This document shows, piece after piece, positions 32,401-44,155 of a stretch of DNA of 64,000 bases. The notes under the pieces are model-generated. The model did no database searches. It was given only the letters and a program-made list of their open reading frames with translations, and was not told where the DNA came from. The stretch comes from Ascochyta rabiei (lineage: Eukaryota > Ascomycota > Dothideomycetes > Pleosporales > Didymellaceae): positions 1-64,000 of the forward strand of contig NC_082410.1 in NCBI RefSeq assembly GCF_004011695.2, written 5' to 3'. Position numbers and translations under genes: made by a program. How positions within the stretch are numbered: position 1 is the first letter of the stretch; every line of letters starts with the position of its first letter.

Positions 32401-34611
32401 CTAGATTGCCTGTTAATAGTAAGTAATTAGCTCTTTTCTTTAGTAAAGCTTCCTTCTTTATATAAGTGGAAGTTAATTGCTATACGTTCTCCTAGTCCTT
32501 TATCGCTTTTTTATAGTATTTAACTAATTTGCCTCTTAGTCTTAGCTTATCTGCAAGCATTACATTAGACTGTAGTAATACCCCTAACTCTTACCCCCTA
32601 AGAATGTTATATAAGGTGTTTAATAGTAGCTGCTCTAGGGTGCCCTATTTCCTTATGCTATAGTAGAGCAGTAGTAGTCTTAGGTATTTAGCCTTGTGTT
32701 AATTGTATTACAAATACTACCTATAGCTGTTCCCTAAGTACCTATTATCTATATTGTTTATCTAAGGATGTAATAGCTGTATTGTCTACTTATCGAAGCT
32801 AAGTTAGATCTCCTTTTATGTCCTACCAGATGCCCTATTAACGTAGTTGTTAGAAAGAGCTAAGGCTGTAAAGTATGTCTAGACACTATGCTACGTTGTG
32901 TAATTTAAGAGTAGTTAGTTGGCTTATATTTAATAGATAGAGATAGACCGAGCTATATCCCTATATCTATACCTAGGAGTTTCCTGCCTATAGGTAGTTA
33001 TTTAATGTAGGTAGAGTAAGGTCTTGTATTTAGTCCTTATTGTTTGTAATATAGATTAGTAATCCTAAGTTAAGGGTAAAGGAGTTTCTAAGAGGGTAGC
33101 TTAGTAGCTCTATATTGTATAATTCTTTAACTAGACTTATATTAATTATTAATATCTTCTGTTCCTGTAGTTATCCTAGAGGTGCCTCTAGTGTTTAGGA
33201 TGTCTTAATAGCTAGTGTCTTAGTGTAAGCTTGTTTTGCAGATTTAACCTAATCTTAAAGGTTAGCATTTTATTCTATCCTAAATTGTACTATCTTAGCA
33301 ATTCTATTACGTAGGGTAAACTATTCTAGTGCTTTATCTTTATAGACGTAGTAGCAATCTTCTAGTCTATAGCGTTGTCTATAAGCAGGGCATTTTGCTC
33401 CTCTAGCTGCTGCTGTATCCCCTCTTAGGTACTGCTTAGATATAGTTATTTAACTAATGTTCTGTTTTTAACAAGGTCTTCTCTATCTCCTCTGTGTAGT
33501 AGGAGTAGATAATGCGTCTTTAACAACATAAGAGGCGTCACTATTAGTGTCTAGGGTAGATTTACTACTAGTAGTAAAAGTTAAGTTGTTCCCTGCAGCA
33601 AAGGCGCCCCTTTACTGTCTCCCCTTAGAGTAGTACTTACTTATATGCTCTTAGAAGCGTTTTATTATTTCTTTGTAAGTTATGTTTTGTTCATATCTGC
33701 TATAGTCCTAGAATGTTATTACCTAGGTTAGCGCTATTTTTATTACTAAATCTAAGAAGTCTTAGACAGTGTCTTATATATTGTATATTTCAGCAACACC
33801 CTCTATTTTAGCGTTAGTTACAGCATAATTATACTTAAGGAGCTAGGTATCCTAGCTCCTAGGTTATCTTATTAGTTTAAGGGCTGCTAGGTATTAGTAG
33901 CGTGCGCGTAATTGTTCTTCTTTAGTATTAATACTAACTATATGTTTAAAGCTAATAAGCTATATTTAAATTAATTTACCTAGTTAGCAACAGTTCTTTA
34001 TAAGGTTAGGTAATACTAAGCTTTAGATAAATATTACTACCTTTTCTAGGTTAGTTTGTTCCTTGCAGTAGTCTCTATCTGCTATCTTGTAGGATTTAAG
34101 GCAGCTCTTCTAATAGTTATTATCTTCCTTCTATGCCTTTAGGCTGTTAGCTAATAGTTTAGATAGGATTTCTAGAAGCTAAGGGTTTCCTTGTTTATTA
34201 TTGCTAAGAGCTAGCCTCCTCTTATAGTTAGTAATGTCTAGGGCGTTAGGTACTTGTAGCTTAGTCCTTAGAGGGATAGTCTGGTTTAGGTCTATCTTCT
34301 CCTATACGTCTAGAGAGGCGCAGCAGGTCTGTAGTTAATATAACTAAGGTGTGTAGGTTATATAATCTATAAGAATTATTATTAAATTACGCCTAGTTAA
34401 TAGCAATATATTAAAAGGGTATTCTAGTAGTGTTAGTAAGACTCTAATTGTTAGATAATATGCTTAATGTGCAAAGATAATAATAAAGGTGATTAATTAA
34501 TAATTATCTGTCTTAATGGCTCATTTTATGTGCGGGTGCCGCTAGCCCCTGAGTTAACCGAGGTTAACCCCAAACCACCCAACTTGGTTCGGCAAGGTCG
34601 GTTATCTGACA
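29417..34611 (-). mobile_element. Copia-type LTR retrotransposon 2, complete, RIP-mutated
   Basis: 5195 bp with 163-bp LTRs at 29417-29579 and 34449-34611, each starting TGT(C/T)AGATAA and ending TTATCTGACA, flanked by ACTAT at 29412-29416 and 34612-34616. On the - strand the order is Gag zinc knuckle near 33395 (CPAYRQRYRLEDC), integrase at about 31.6-32.4 kb, RT with YVDD read as YIDN near 30660, RNase H near 30.0-30.2 kb, then a polypurine-like TAAGGGTGTG before the left LTR. All ORFs are broken by TAG/TAA. It is inserted in Gypsy element 1 and closely matches Copia 3. Confidence 0.9.
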
Positions 34612-34616
34612 ACTAT

Positions 34617-37543
34617 AGACAACCCTTTTAACTCTATAGAGACACTATCTTCCCTAACAGGAAACAGCTAGTAGGATGTTGTTCTAATAAAGGGAAGGTC
34701 TATCTAACTATCCTTTAATAGAAAGGAGGTTATAGAGTTCCTTAATAACTATAACCGCATAGCAGAAAACAGAGGATTAAGTAATAAGCAGAAGGTTAGG
34801 GTCCTCCCTAACTACTACTATACTTACTGGAGGAGGTTTATTAAACGCTTAAAACTATACGCCCTAAATAATTAGGTTAAGCTTTAGATCGCTATAAAGG
34901 ATTACTAGAAAGACTAGGACACTGCTTAACGCATAGGCAATTAAGCGTTCCTTAAAGCCTATATTAAAGAAACCTCTTAAGCCTTCCCTAGACTATTATA
35001 CTACTATACTGACTTTATAGTATACAGTAATATATATTAAAAGAATAATAATATTCTAACCTCTAAGGAGGGATACTACTTCTTCTTAGGACTACTAAAG
35101 GTTAACAAAGACCTTGTCCCCTTTAACATACATAATAGGCTAGACATAAAGGATTACTCTTTATTTATACTTAATAATATCTATAATTTTATAAAAAGGG
35201 TGCATAAGCAGCGCTAAGTCTTAAAGGAATCTGCACTTAGAAGGGACAATAAATATACTAAGGAAACCTAGCGCCTTATAAACCGCACTAAGGAGCTAAT
35301 TAACGCTAAGTCTATTGTTACCTAGGCTAAGGATTAACTAGCTACTAAGGGTAGTAGGAGTAAAACACCTCTACCTCCTAGTGTTAATAAAGACGTTAAA
35401 GAGCTTGTCTAGGCAATAGGCGGAGAGAAGCTATCCCTAGCAGAGGTTAGCATCCTTATAAACTCTAACAATCAGATAAGAGAAATCCTTTAGTCTCCTA
35501 CTAATTACGCTTACTTTATTTCTTAAGCAACTAGAGCTAGTGCTACCTAGGAAAGGAACGATGGCTCTTACATTACTAACGCACCTAGGAACGTTAACCT
35601 ATGACAAGGAGAAAAGAGTTGCATATAAACGACAGCAGCTAATACTTAGTTTAAGACTACGCTATATTAAGCTTTTTAATTACTTATTTAAAAGGTAATA
35701 TGCCCCTTTCCTAAGAGGAAAAAGGCTCACTCATTAGAGAATAAGAGATCAGAAGTTTAGCAATACTCTGTTCCTAGCAGAAATAGCACTCTTTAAGAAA
35801 TTGATCCTAAACAGAGAAGCAGCTATAGCTTTTAAATTTCTAAATCTAGGCAAATTGAGAAGGAGGTTTCTCCTCTATACTAGATTAGGACAATCCTACA
35901 TAAAGCTTAGTAGGTTAAGACCTTTCCTATTGTAAGAATCCTAGAAGGAGAACTTGTTAAGATGTTAAACAACATGTTAGAACAAGGAATACTTAAGTAA
36001 TGCAACAGCTAATACAGTAACCTATAGCATTTAGTGTCTAAAAAAGACAGTATATTTTAGTTTATTAATAATGCTTAACAAATAAATAAGGTCTCTATCT
36101 AAGATATAGGAACTCTGCTAACTACAGACAATTTCTCTAAGAGGTTTGCTAGTTATAAGATTATGTTACTTATAGACTTCTTCTTTAGTTATAACTAGAT
36201 AATACTGCATAGAGACAGTAGAGATATAACATTAGTTATAATGCTAATTAGTCTTTTATAATCATATACCCTAGTTTAAGGGGCTACTAACTTAGTAGCT
36301 GTCTTCTAAAGAATTATAACAAAGATTCTTAAGGATTACTAGCTAGATACACTTCCTTTCCTTAATAACGTTACTAGTAGTAGCCTAAAGACAGATTATA
36401 ATAGTAAGGAGGCTTTACCTAGTGTTTAGCGATATATGCTTAAGCACATCTAGTAACTAGATAGGGTCCTTACAGACGTAGAAAGAGCTAGCAGCACAGT
36501 GTTAGGGCTTAAATGCTACTAGGGACACAATTAACTAGGGGTAGTTAGCTACAAAGTTTCTGCAGAAGGACAATATCTAGTAAAAAATAAGGTTAACATA
36601 ATTGCAAATTGGCTAGAGTGTTAGAACCTAAAGGAGGTCTAAATATTTGTAGGAATTGTAGTGTACTACTGCATCTAGATACCCTTATTTGCCTTAACAG
36701 TAAAACTCTAATTCTAGTTATTGAAAAACAACGCAGTATAGCAATAGGGCAACGCAGAACAAAGCTTAATGTTACTCTAAAAAAAGTACATTGTTAACGC
36801 ACCTACACTTATAACAATACCTTACAAAAATCCTAGTTTAGTGTTTCTCTTAGTTAATCTAAGTAATAAAGGCGCAGGGGCATGCCTTAAACAAATAGGC
36901 CTAGATAGAAAACAACACCTATATAGGTTTAAAAGCACTGTCTAGTCTAAGGTAGAAAGTAGGTAGCACTTAGCAAAGCTTAAATATAAGGTAGTTGTTT
37001 AGGCACTTAAGAAGTTTAGGATGTAGCTATATAGTATACTCTTTATTATTAAGACTAACACCTAGACATTAATTGCCCAGCTAAACAGGTTCTTATTAGA
37101 CCTTCTAGGCTTAATTATAAACAGGTGGCTTGCTGTAATTCTACTCTAGGACTTTAAAATACGCTATATACTAGGAACAAAGAACGTAGTTATAGACGCA
37201 CTATTAAGATACCTAAAGCTAGAGGGGTAGGAGAACCTAGACAAGCCTAAATCTAACGTTAAGGAGTTTGTTAAAAACTTAATAGTAAATGTAGTGTTAG
37301 GTGACCAGGTTAATATAAGGACTACCCAGATTCTAAGACAGGAATACTCCTAGAAATTAGAGAAACATTAACCCTAACCATAGGTTAAGAATGAAAGAGT
37401 GCAGGGCTTAGAAGAAGAGAGCTATAAACTTCTTTAAGAGGGACAGCTACTTATTCTAAAAAACTTTAAAGAATATTACTATTAGGCGTGTAGTTAATAA
37501 TGCAGATATCTAAACAGTAGTTATATAGGACATCTACTAAACT
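34617..37543 (+). mobile_element. Gypsy-type retrotransposon 1, partial, RIP-mutated
   Basis: Translating through stops gives a Gag-like frame (about 34.65-35.55 kb), then Ty3/Gypsy reverse transcriptase from about 35.93 kb (LNNMLEQGIL, FLNNVTSSSLKTDYNSKEAL) and RNase H at 36.8-37.2 kb (AGACLKQIGLD-like, YRFKSTVWSKVESRWHLAKLKYK-like). Integrase is absent because the LTR of Copia 3 begins at 37544. The left end is interrupted by Copia 2. Confidence 0.82.
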
Positions 37544-40500
37544 TATTAGATAACCAACCTTGCCGAACCAAGTTGGGGGGTTGGGGTTAACCTCGGTTAA
37601 CTTAGGGGCTAGCGGCACACACACATAAAATCAGCCATTAAGACAGATAATTCTTAATTAATTACCTTTGTTATTATCTTTGCACATTAAGCATATTATC
37701 TAACAATTAAGAGTCTCATTAACACTACTAAAATACCCTTTTAATATGTCGCTATTAATTATGCGTAGTTCAATAATAATTGTTATAGATTACATAACCT
37801 ACACACCTTAGTTACATTAACTATAGACCTACTACGCCTCTCTAGACGTATGTAAGAAGATAGACCTAAATTAGACTATCCCTCTAAGCACTAAGCTATA
37901 AGTACCTAACGCCTTAGACATTAGTAACTATAAGAGGAGGCTAGCCCTTAGCAATAATGAACAAGGAAACCCTTAGCTTCTAGAAACCCTATCTAAACTA
38001 TTAGCTAACAGACTAAAGGCATACAAGGACATTAATAACTATTAGAAGAGCTGCCTTAAATCCTATAAGATAGCAGATAGAGACTACTGCAAGGAACAAA
38101 CTAACCTAGACAAGGTAGTAATATTTATCTAAAGCTTAGTATTACCTAACCTTATAAAGAACTGCTGCTAACTAGGTAAATTAATTCAAATATAGCTTAT
38201 TAGCCTTAAACATATAGTTAGTATTAATACTAAAGAAGAACAATTACGCGCACGCCACTAATACCTAGCAGCCCTTAAACTAATAAGACAACCTAGGAGC
38301 TAGAATACCTAGCTCCTTAAGTATAATTATGCTGCAACTAACACTAAAACTAAGAGTGTTGCTAGAATATATAATATATATGACACTGTCTAAGACTTCT
38401 TAGATTTAGTAATAAAAATAATGCTAACCTAGGTAATAGCATTCTAGGACTATAGCAGACAAGAATAAAACATAACTTACAAAGAAATAATAAAACGCTT
38501 CTAAGAGCATATAAGTAAGTACTACTCTAAGGGGAGACAGTAAAGAGGCGCCTTTGCTGCAGGGAACAACTTAACTTTTACTACTAGTAGTAAATCTACC
38601 CTAGACACTAATAGGGACGCCTCTTATGTTGTTAAAGACGCATTATCTACTCCTACTACACAGAGGAGATAGAGAAGACCATGTTAAAAACAGAATATTA
38701 GTTAAATAACTATATCTAAGCAGTCCCTAAGAGGGGATACAGCAGTAGCTAGAGGAGCAAAATGCCCTGCTTATAGATAATGCTATAGACTACAAGATTG
38801 CTACTACGTCTATAAAGATAAAGAACTAGAATAGTTTACCCTATGTAATAGAATTGCTAAGATAGTATAATTTAGGATGTAACAAAATGCTAACTATTAA
38901 GATTAGGTTAGATCTGCGAAACAAGCTTGCACTAAGACACTAGCTATTGAGTTATCCTAAACACTAGAGGCACCTCTAGGATAACTACAGGAACAGAAGA
39001 TATTACTAATTAATATAAGTCTAGTTAAAGAATTATATAATATAGAGCTACTAAGCTACCCTCTTAGAAACTCCTTTATTCTTAACTTAGGATTAATAAT
39101 CTATATTATAAACAACAAGGACTAGATATAAGACCTTACTCTACCTACACTAAACAACTACCTATAGGCAGGAAACTCCTAGGTATAGATATAGGGATAT
39201 AGCACTGTCTATCTCTATCTATTAAACACAAGCTAACTAACTACTCTTAAACTACATAATATAGCATAGTGCCTAGACATACTTTACAACCTTGTTTCTT
39301 TCTAATAACTACGTTAATAGGGCATCTGGTAGGACACAAAAGGAGATCTAACTTAGCTTAGATAAGTAGACAACACAGCTATCGTATCCTTAGATAAACA
39401 ACATAGATAATAGGTACTTAGGGAATAGCTATAGACAGCGTTTGCAATATAACTAATATAAAGCTAAATACCTAAGACTGCTACTGCTCTGCTATAGCAT
39501 AAGCAAATAGGGCACCCTAGAGCTGCTACTATTAAACACCTTATCTAACAATCTTAGGGGGTAAGAGTTAGGGATATTCCTACAGTCTAATGTAATGCTT
39601 ACAGACAGGCTAAGACTAAGAGGTAAATTAGTTAAACACTATAAATAAGCAATAAAGGACTAGTAGAACGTATAGTAATTAACTTGTACTTATATAAAGA
39701 AGAAAGCTCTACTAAGGAAAAGAGCTAATTAGGTACTGTTAACAGGCAATCTTGCTTCCTCTAGGACTTCTATTTTAAAGATAATTGACTAGGAAAGACA
39801 ATTATCTACTTCCTAGACACTTTTTCATAATTCCTGTTAAAACAATATAAGATCTAGGTTAAGGTATTTAAGTGTAATAGTAAAAGTACTATAATAAAAC
39901 TAGAAGTATTAAGATAGTGCGCTGCATAATTAATTAGGCTTAAGACTTCTGCACTAGACACCTAAGCACAGAATAGAGGTGCTAAATGCTTAGGGGGTGT
40001 AATAAAAGATAAGGCACGCACTATAAGATTAGACGCAAACCTACTATAGGAAATGTAGCTAGAGATTATAAGGGCAGCAGTGTACCTACACAATTAAACA
40101 CTAAGGTTATTAAATAACTAGAAAATACCCTATAATATGTTCTTTACCTATACAGCTTAACTAGCTAGCCTAAATATATAAAGTAGGAAACTATACTAGG
40201 CATATCTAAAAGTATATAGATATAAAGCCTTTACTCTTATAAGTAACAACCTTTAAGGAAAATTATAACTCTAGTAACTAGACCTAAGAGTATAGGTAGG
40301 ATACCTAGTAGGATACTAATCCTTAAACATATATTAGATATAGATTCTAACTTTAGCAAAAGTTATTAGTATAAGAGATGTAATCTTTAATAAGGATACT
40401 GTATTTAGTCGCTAGACTTAGGACCTAATAGACAACCTTATGCACAGCACTCTTAAAGAGATAGCAACATAGACAAGAAGCGTAGAGCTTCTGCCTCTAC

Positions 40501-43407
40501 CCTAAAATAAGGCTAAAATCTAGTTATTCTATAAGGACGACACTATTGTACACTTAAATTCTACAGAAGATTAACTAACGTACTCCACAGGTGAGCGGAT
40601 CAAACGGGTAAGCGGATCACTCTGCCAAGACCACACTAAACCTTTTCCCTATTATAGCTTATATTAGCCTACTTTAGCCTTATATATAGTAGTGCAGTAT
40701 GTAATATTATTTAGAAATATCTTCTACAGCCTTTTTATATGTACGTAAGTTATGTCTAACTTTGTAGTACTTTATACAGCATCTTTAGGTTACTTCCCCT
40801 CCTTTAGCGCGTACTTGCTTCTTTGCCTTCTTACTATTACCACGCGCCCTAAACATAGTTAGAGTAGTTAATTAAATGCCTTTCTTAGCTATTAGGACCC
40901 CCTACTCCTATAACTGCTTTCTTTTATTTAATTTACGTTGCATAGCAGCCTTATTTACTGTTTAAAGCCTAGTAATCTTCTTTTTAGCTAACACTAGCTT
41001 ATACGCAATAATAGCTGCGCCTTTAGCAAGATTTTTAAAGGCCTTAACTATTATAGTTAGTAAGCTGCTTGCATGCCTTTAAATCCTCTCTTAAACTAGC
41101 GTTAATTGCGATCCTAATTGTAGGGTATTACTTAGGGTTTAGGACTGCTAGGGAGCATCTTCTACAGGAGGTAGCGGTAGGGTACGTAGGCAGATAGTAA
41201 GACCTATTATAACCTTTTTTAGGTTAAAGGGGACTATTCTAGCGCCTTAAAAGCCTCTTTAGATATTGCTAGAAGTAAATGTCTCCTTATAGGCGCCTAT
41301 AAAGCATAGTAGGAACTTAGTTTTAGTAATATAAGTAATATAGTTATGTATAAGATCCTTAGCTTAGCGCCTATACGCCTTCTTTAAAGGGGCAAAATAG
41401 CCTATATCTAGTAGCTGTAAGAGGTGTAATAAGTGTAGAGGCATATACAGTATAATATTCTTTACTTCCTTACAGTATTATTAGAAATTAAGGGAGTTAT
41501 AGCTCTTATAGCAATTAATAAGGAGCAGCTAGTATACTCCTTAGGTGCGCGTCTTTATATAGGCATTAAAGTGCTTTAACTAGTCTAGACTAAGCTTATT
41601 AGTAGTCTATCTGTTCTTAGAGACTCCAATAACCTAATTATAGGGCAGATTGTCCTCTTTATACTAGGTAGAGAGGTAGTTGCAGCCTTTAAAGATAATA
41701 AAGGGTAGAATAGCCTACCCTGTGCTATTAATGCCCTGTATAACTGTTATCTACTTACAGTTACCCTGCTGCACTACCTTTAGCCGTCCTTAACGCTCTA
41801 AGCCTGTAATAACTACTCCTGTTAATATCTAGCCTATTATAAAGCCTGTCTTATTAAAGTTGTATATGTTATTGTCCTAGATACTATACTTAGCTTTAAC
41901 ATTTGCTATAAGCCTAAACTAGCCCCTAATAATCTCTAGATTCTTACAGAGGGCTCTCTTGTAGTTGTACTTGCAATTAAACCTTACTTTAAGGTTAGGG
42001 CAGCGCTTAACAAATGTGTTAGGCTAGTTTATACTAATATAGCCTATATTATACTTAGCACGCAAAGAATTAGCTATATAAGCTACAGTAGCTAGCTAAG
42101 GGGCAAATCCTTATGCATCTAGCTTAAGGATGTACTTAGCAATTACGTCCTTCTTAGTCTAGTCTATAATCTGTTAAACTAGCGTATAATTAGCTTATGT
42201 AGGTTGTCCTGTGTACTAAGTATATAGTGTGCTGTAAGGCGCGTTATATATAGCTGCAGCGCGTTACAGGGTAAGTATTACGTCTTATTTAATTGCCTAG
42301 AGCGCAAGCTGTATTGCAGCTTCTCTTAAGGGCGTAGATTAATGTTGTTGTTGAGGCATTGCGTGGTAAGGTGGAGGTTTGGTGTGGTCTTAGCAGAGTG
42401 ATCCGCTCACCCGTTTGATCCGCTCACCCGTTTGATCCGCTTACCTGTGGAGTACGTTAGGATATAATAATAGACAGAAAGCTAGATATATATATCTAAT
42501 AACTCCTCTAACTCTGCTACTAGTTGCGCTGTTAATGAACATGCTGTTATTATCCCAGTTAGCAAGAGGTAACAGCCAATCAGGAGTTGGCAGGTGGCAC
42601 TGGTTAACTGCTAATTATTTGGAATTGACGCTAGCGCAATCTTAAGGAACTTCACAAATTATCCTGTAGAAAGCTGCATTTATAGCTAGCACATAAGGCA
42701 GATGCATAGGCACATACTAGGGTAACAATATTAATAAGGCTAGGTTAAAACAAATGTTAATAAAAGGGCTTAAGCCTTATTAAAGCTAACTCCTACTAGA
42801 GCTAACTGCACAATTAAACCTAGAGGACCACCTACTTCACAAATAGTTTAAAGAAGCTAAGTAAGAACACCTTAGAAGCTATTAGAACATAAAGTTATAG
42901 TCTAAAGTACCCCTAACAAAGACTAGGGCAGCAGGACACTAGATACTTGATTGTATGTAGGTATACACGTACAAGCTTAATAAGGACTACTACCTACTTA
43001 AATATAAGGCGCAACTAGTAGTCTAAGGTAACTGGTAATAAAATATTACTTCTAAAGATACCTACGCAGCAATACTAGCTAGCAGGTCCTTTAGAATGCT
43101 TATAGCAATTTTAGCAGCACATAACCTAGAACTTAAGTAGTTTAATGTTATAAACGCCTTTATTTATATATTAATTAACAGAGAAGTCTATATAAGGATG
43201 CTATGTAGGTATTAGAAACTAGGTATAGTCCTACAGCTACACAAGCCACTATATAGACTAAGAATCTCTCTACTCCTCTAGTAAAAGGAATTTACATTTA
43301 CTCTAACAAGCTATAGATTTGCAGTTATTCCCTATAAACTATGTTGCTTACTTAAGAATAGAGTTACTATCTTCTTCTTTATAGATAATATTATAATAGC
43401 TTATTAC
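37544..43407 (+). mobile_element. Copia-type LTR retrotransposon 3, 3'-truncated, carrying a pogo insertion
   Basis: 5' LTR at 37544-37705 (first bases TATTAG, TG mutated). Gag zinc knuckle near 38757 (AKCPAYR...YRLQDCYY), integrase at 39.7-40.4 kb, then an insertion at 40578-42457. RT resumes at 42458 and ends at the YVDD region (FIDN near 43390). Homology to Copia 2 breaks at 43407; RNase H and the 3' LTR are not found. Sequence is very close to Copia 2. Confidence 0.88.
40578..42457 (-). mobile_element. Pogo-type DNA transposon 1 with RIP-mutated transposase
   Basis: 1880 bp inserted in Copia 3 with TA duplicated at 40576-40577 and 42458-42459; Copia 2 supplies the uninterrupted site. Terminal repeats begin ACGTACTCCACAGGT and contain the iteron GAGCGGATCAAACGGGT, about two copies on the left and three on the right. 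The - strand frame from about 42360 gives a CENP-B-type DNA-binding region (RAKYNIGYISIN, FNCKYNYKRAL) and the first catalytic block IYNFNKTGFIIG, where the family has an Asp-Glu (D to N, E to K). TAG/TAA stops throughout. Confidence 0.9.
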
Positions 43408-43604
43408 TGTCAGGCCCACTCCTTCCGCTTGTTCCGCATGAGGAGCCAAGGGTCCGATTGCGTAGCAGGGGTGGCGTAACTATATAGCCTACGTGAATTG
43501 CTCTGATCCTTTCAGCAGCGATTCGTCTATCCATAACCTGCAAATACACACTCCATCTTTAAATGCTCAATAACGTGCCACCCCTCTGAAAAGAGATCCT
43601 GACA
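43408..43604. repeat. LTR-like segment TGTCAGG...CCTGACA, not RIP-mutated
   Basis: 197 bp with 7-bp inverted ends at the exact junction of Copia 3 and the LINE. CA, TG, TCA and TGA are common, unlike both flanks. No target duplication (ATTAC left, TAGAG right). Probably a solo LTR or MITE remnant at a recombination junction. Confidence 0.5.
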
Positions 43605-44155
43605 TAGAGCTACTAAACAACCCTGGCACAGGCACCTTCTACAGGCTAAACATAAGTAGGGAAAGTGTTCTAGACCTTACCTTTGCTACACATAGGCTTA
43701 TAAACTAAATAGAAGACTAGTAAAGCCTAGTAGGTATAGGCTTAGACTACCTAGGTATCCTATTTATAATTATAATGCCTAGAACACAGCTCCTAAACAA
43801 CCCTACTCCTTAGTTTAACACTAACAAGGTAGACTAGGACCTATTCTAGAAGGAGCTAGCAAAGGAGTTAGCAAAAAGCCCTGCTTTTAAAACTACATGC
43901 CCTAGACACTGTACTAGCAAAACCCTACTTCTTATCTAAGGAGAGGACAGAGAGCTAGAGAAGCAGCTTAAAGCAATAGGGAAGGAGCTTACTACAGCAA
44001 TAACAAACGCAGCTAAAACTACAATCCTATAAAGCTCTACTAGTGCACAAAGCAAGCCTTAGTAGAACCTAGACCTAAGAATACTTAGGACAAACATGCT
44101 TAGCAAACAACGCCACCTACAGAGAGAACTAGCAACTAGCTCTACAAACACCTAC
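43605..44155 (+). mobile_element. LINE 1, 5' part (end of endonuclease domain and linker)
   Basis: Reads the end of an AP-type endonuclease (SVLDLTFATHRL, LDYLGILFIII) and the linker before RT, with TAG at Gln/Trp positions. The start of the endonuclease is missing. The LINE is interrupted at 44156 by Gypsy 2 and continues at 52811. Confidence 0.8.
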
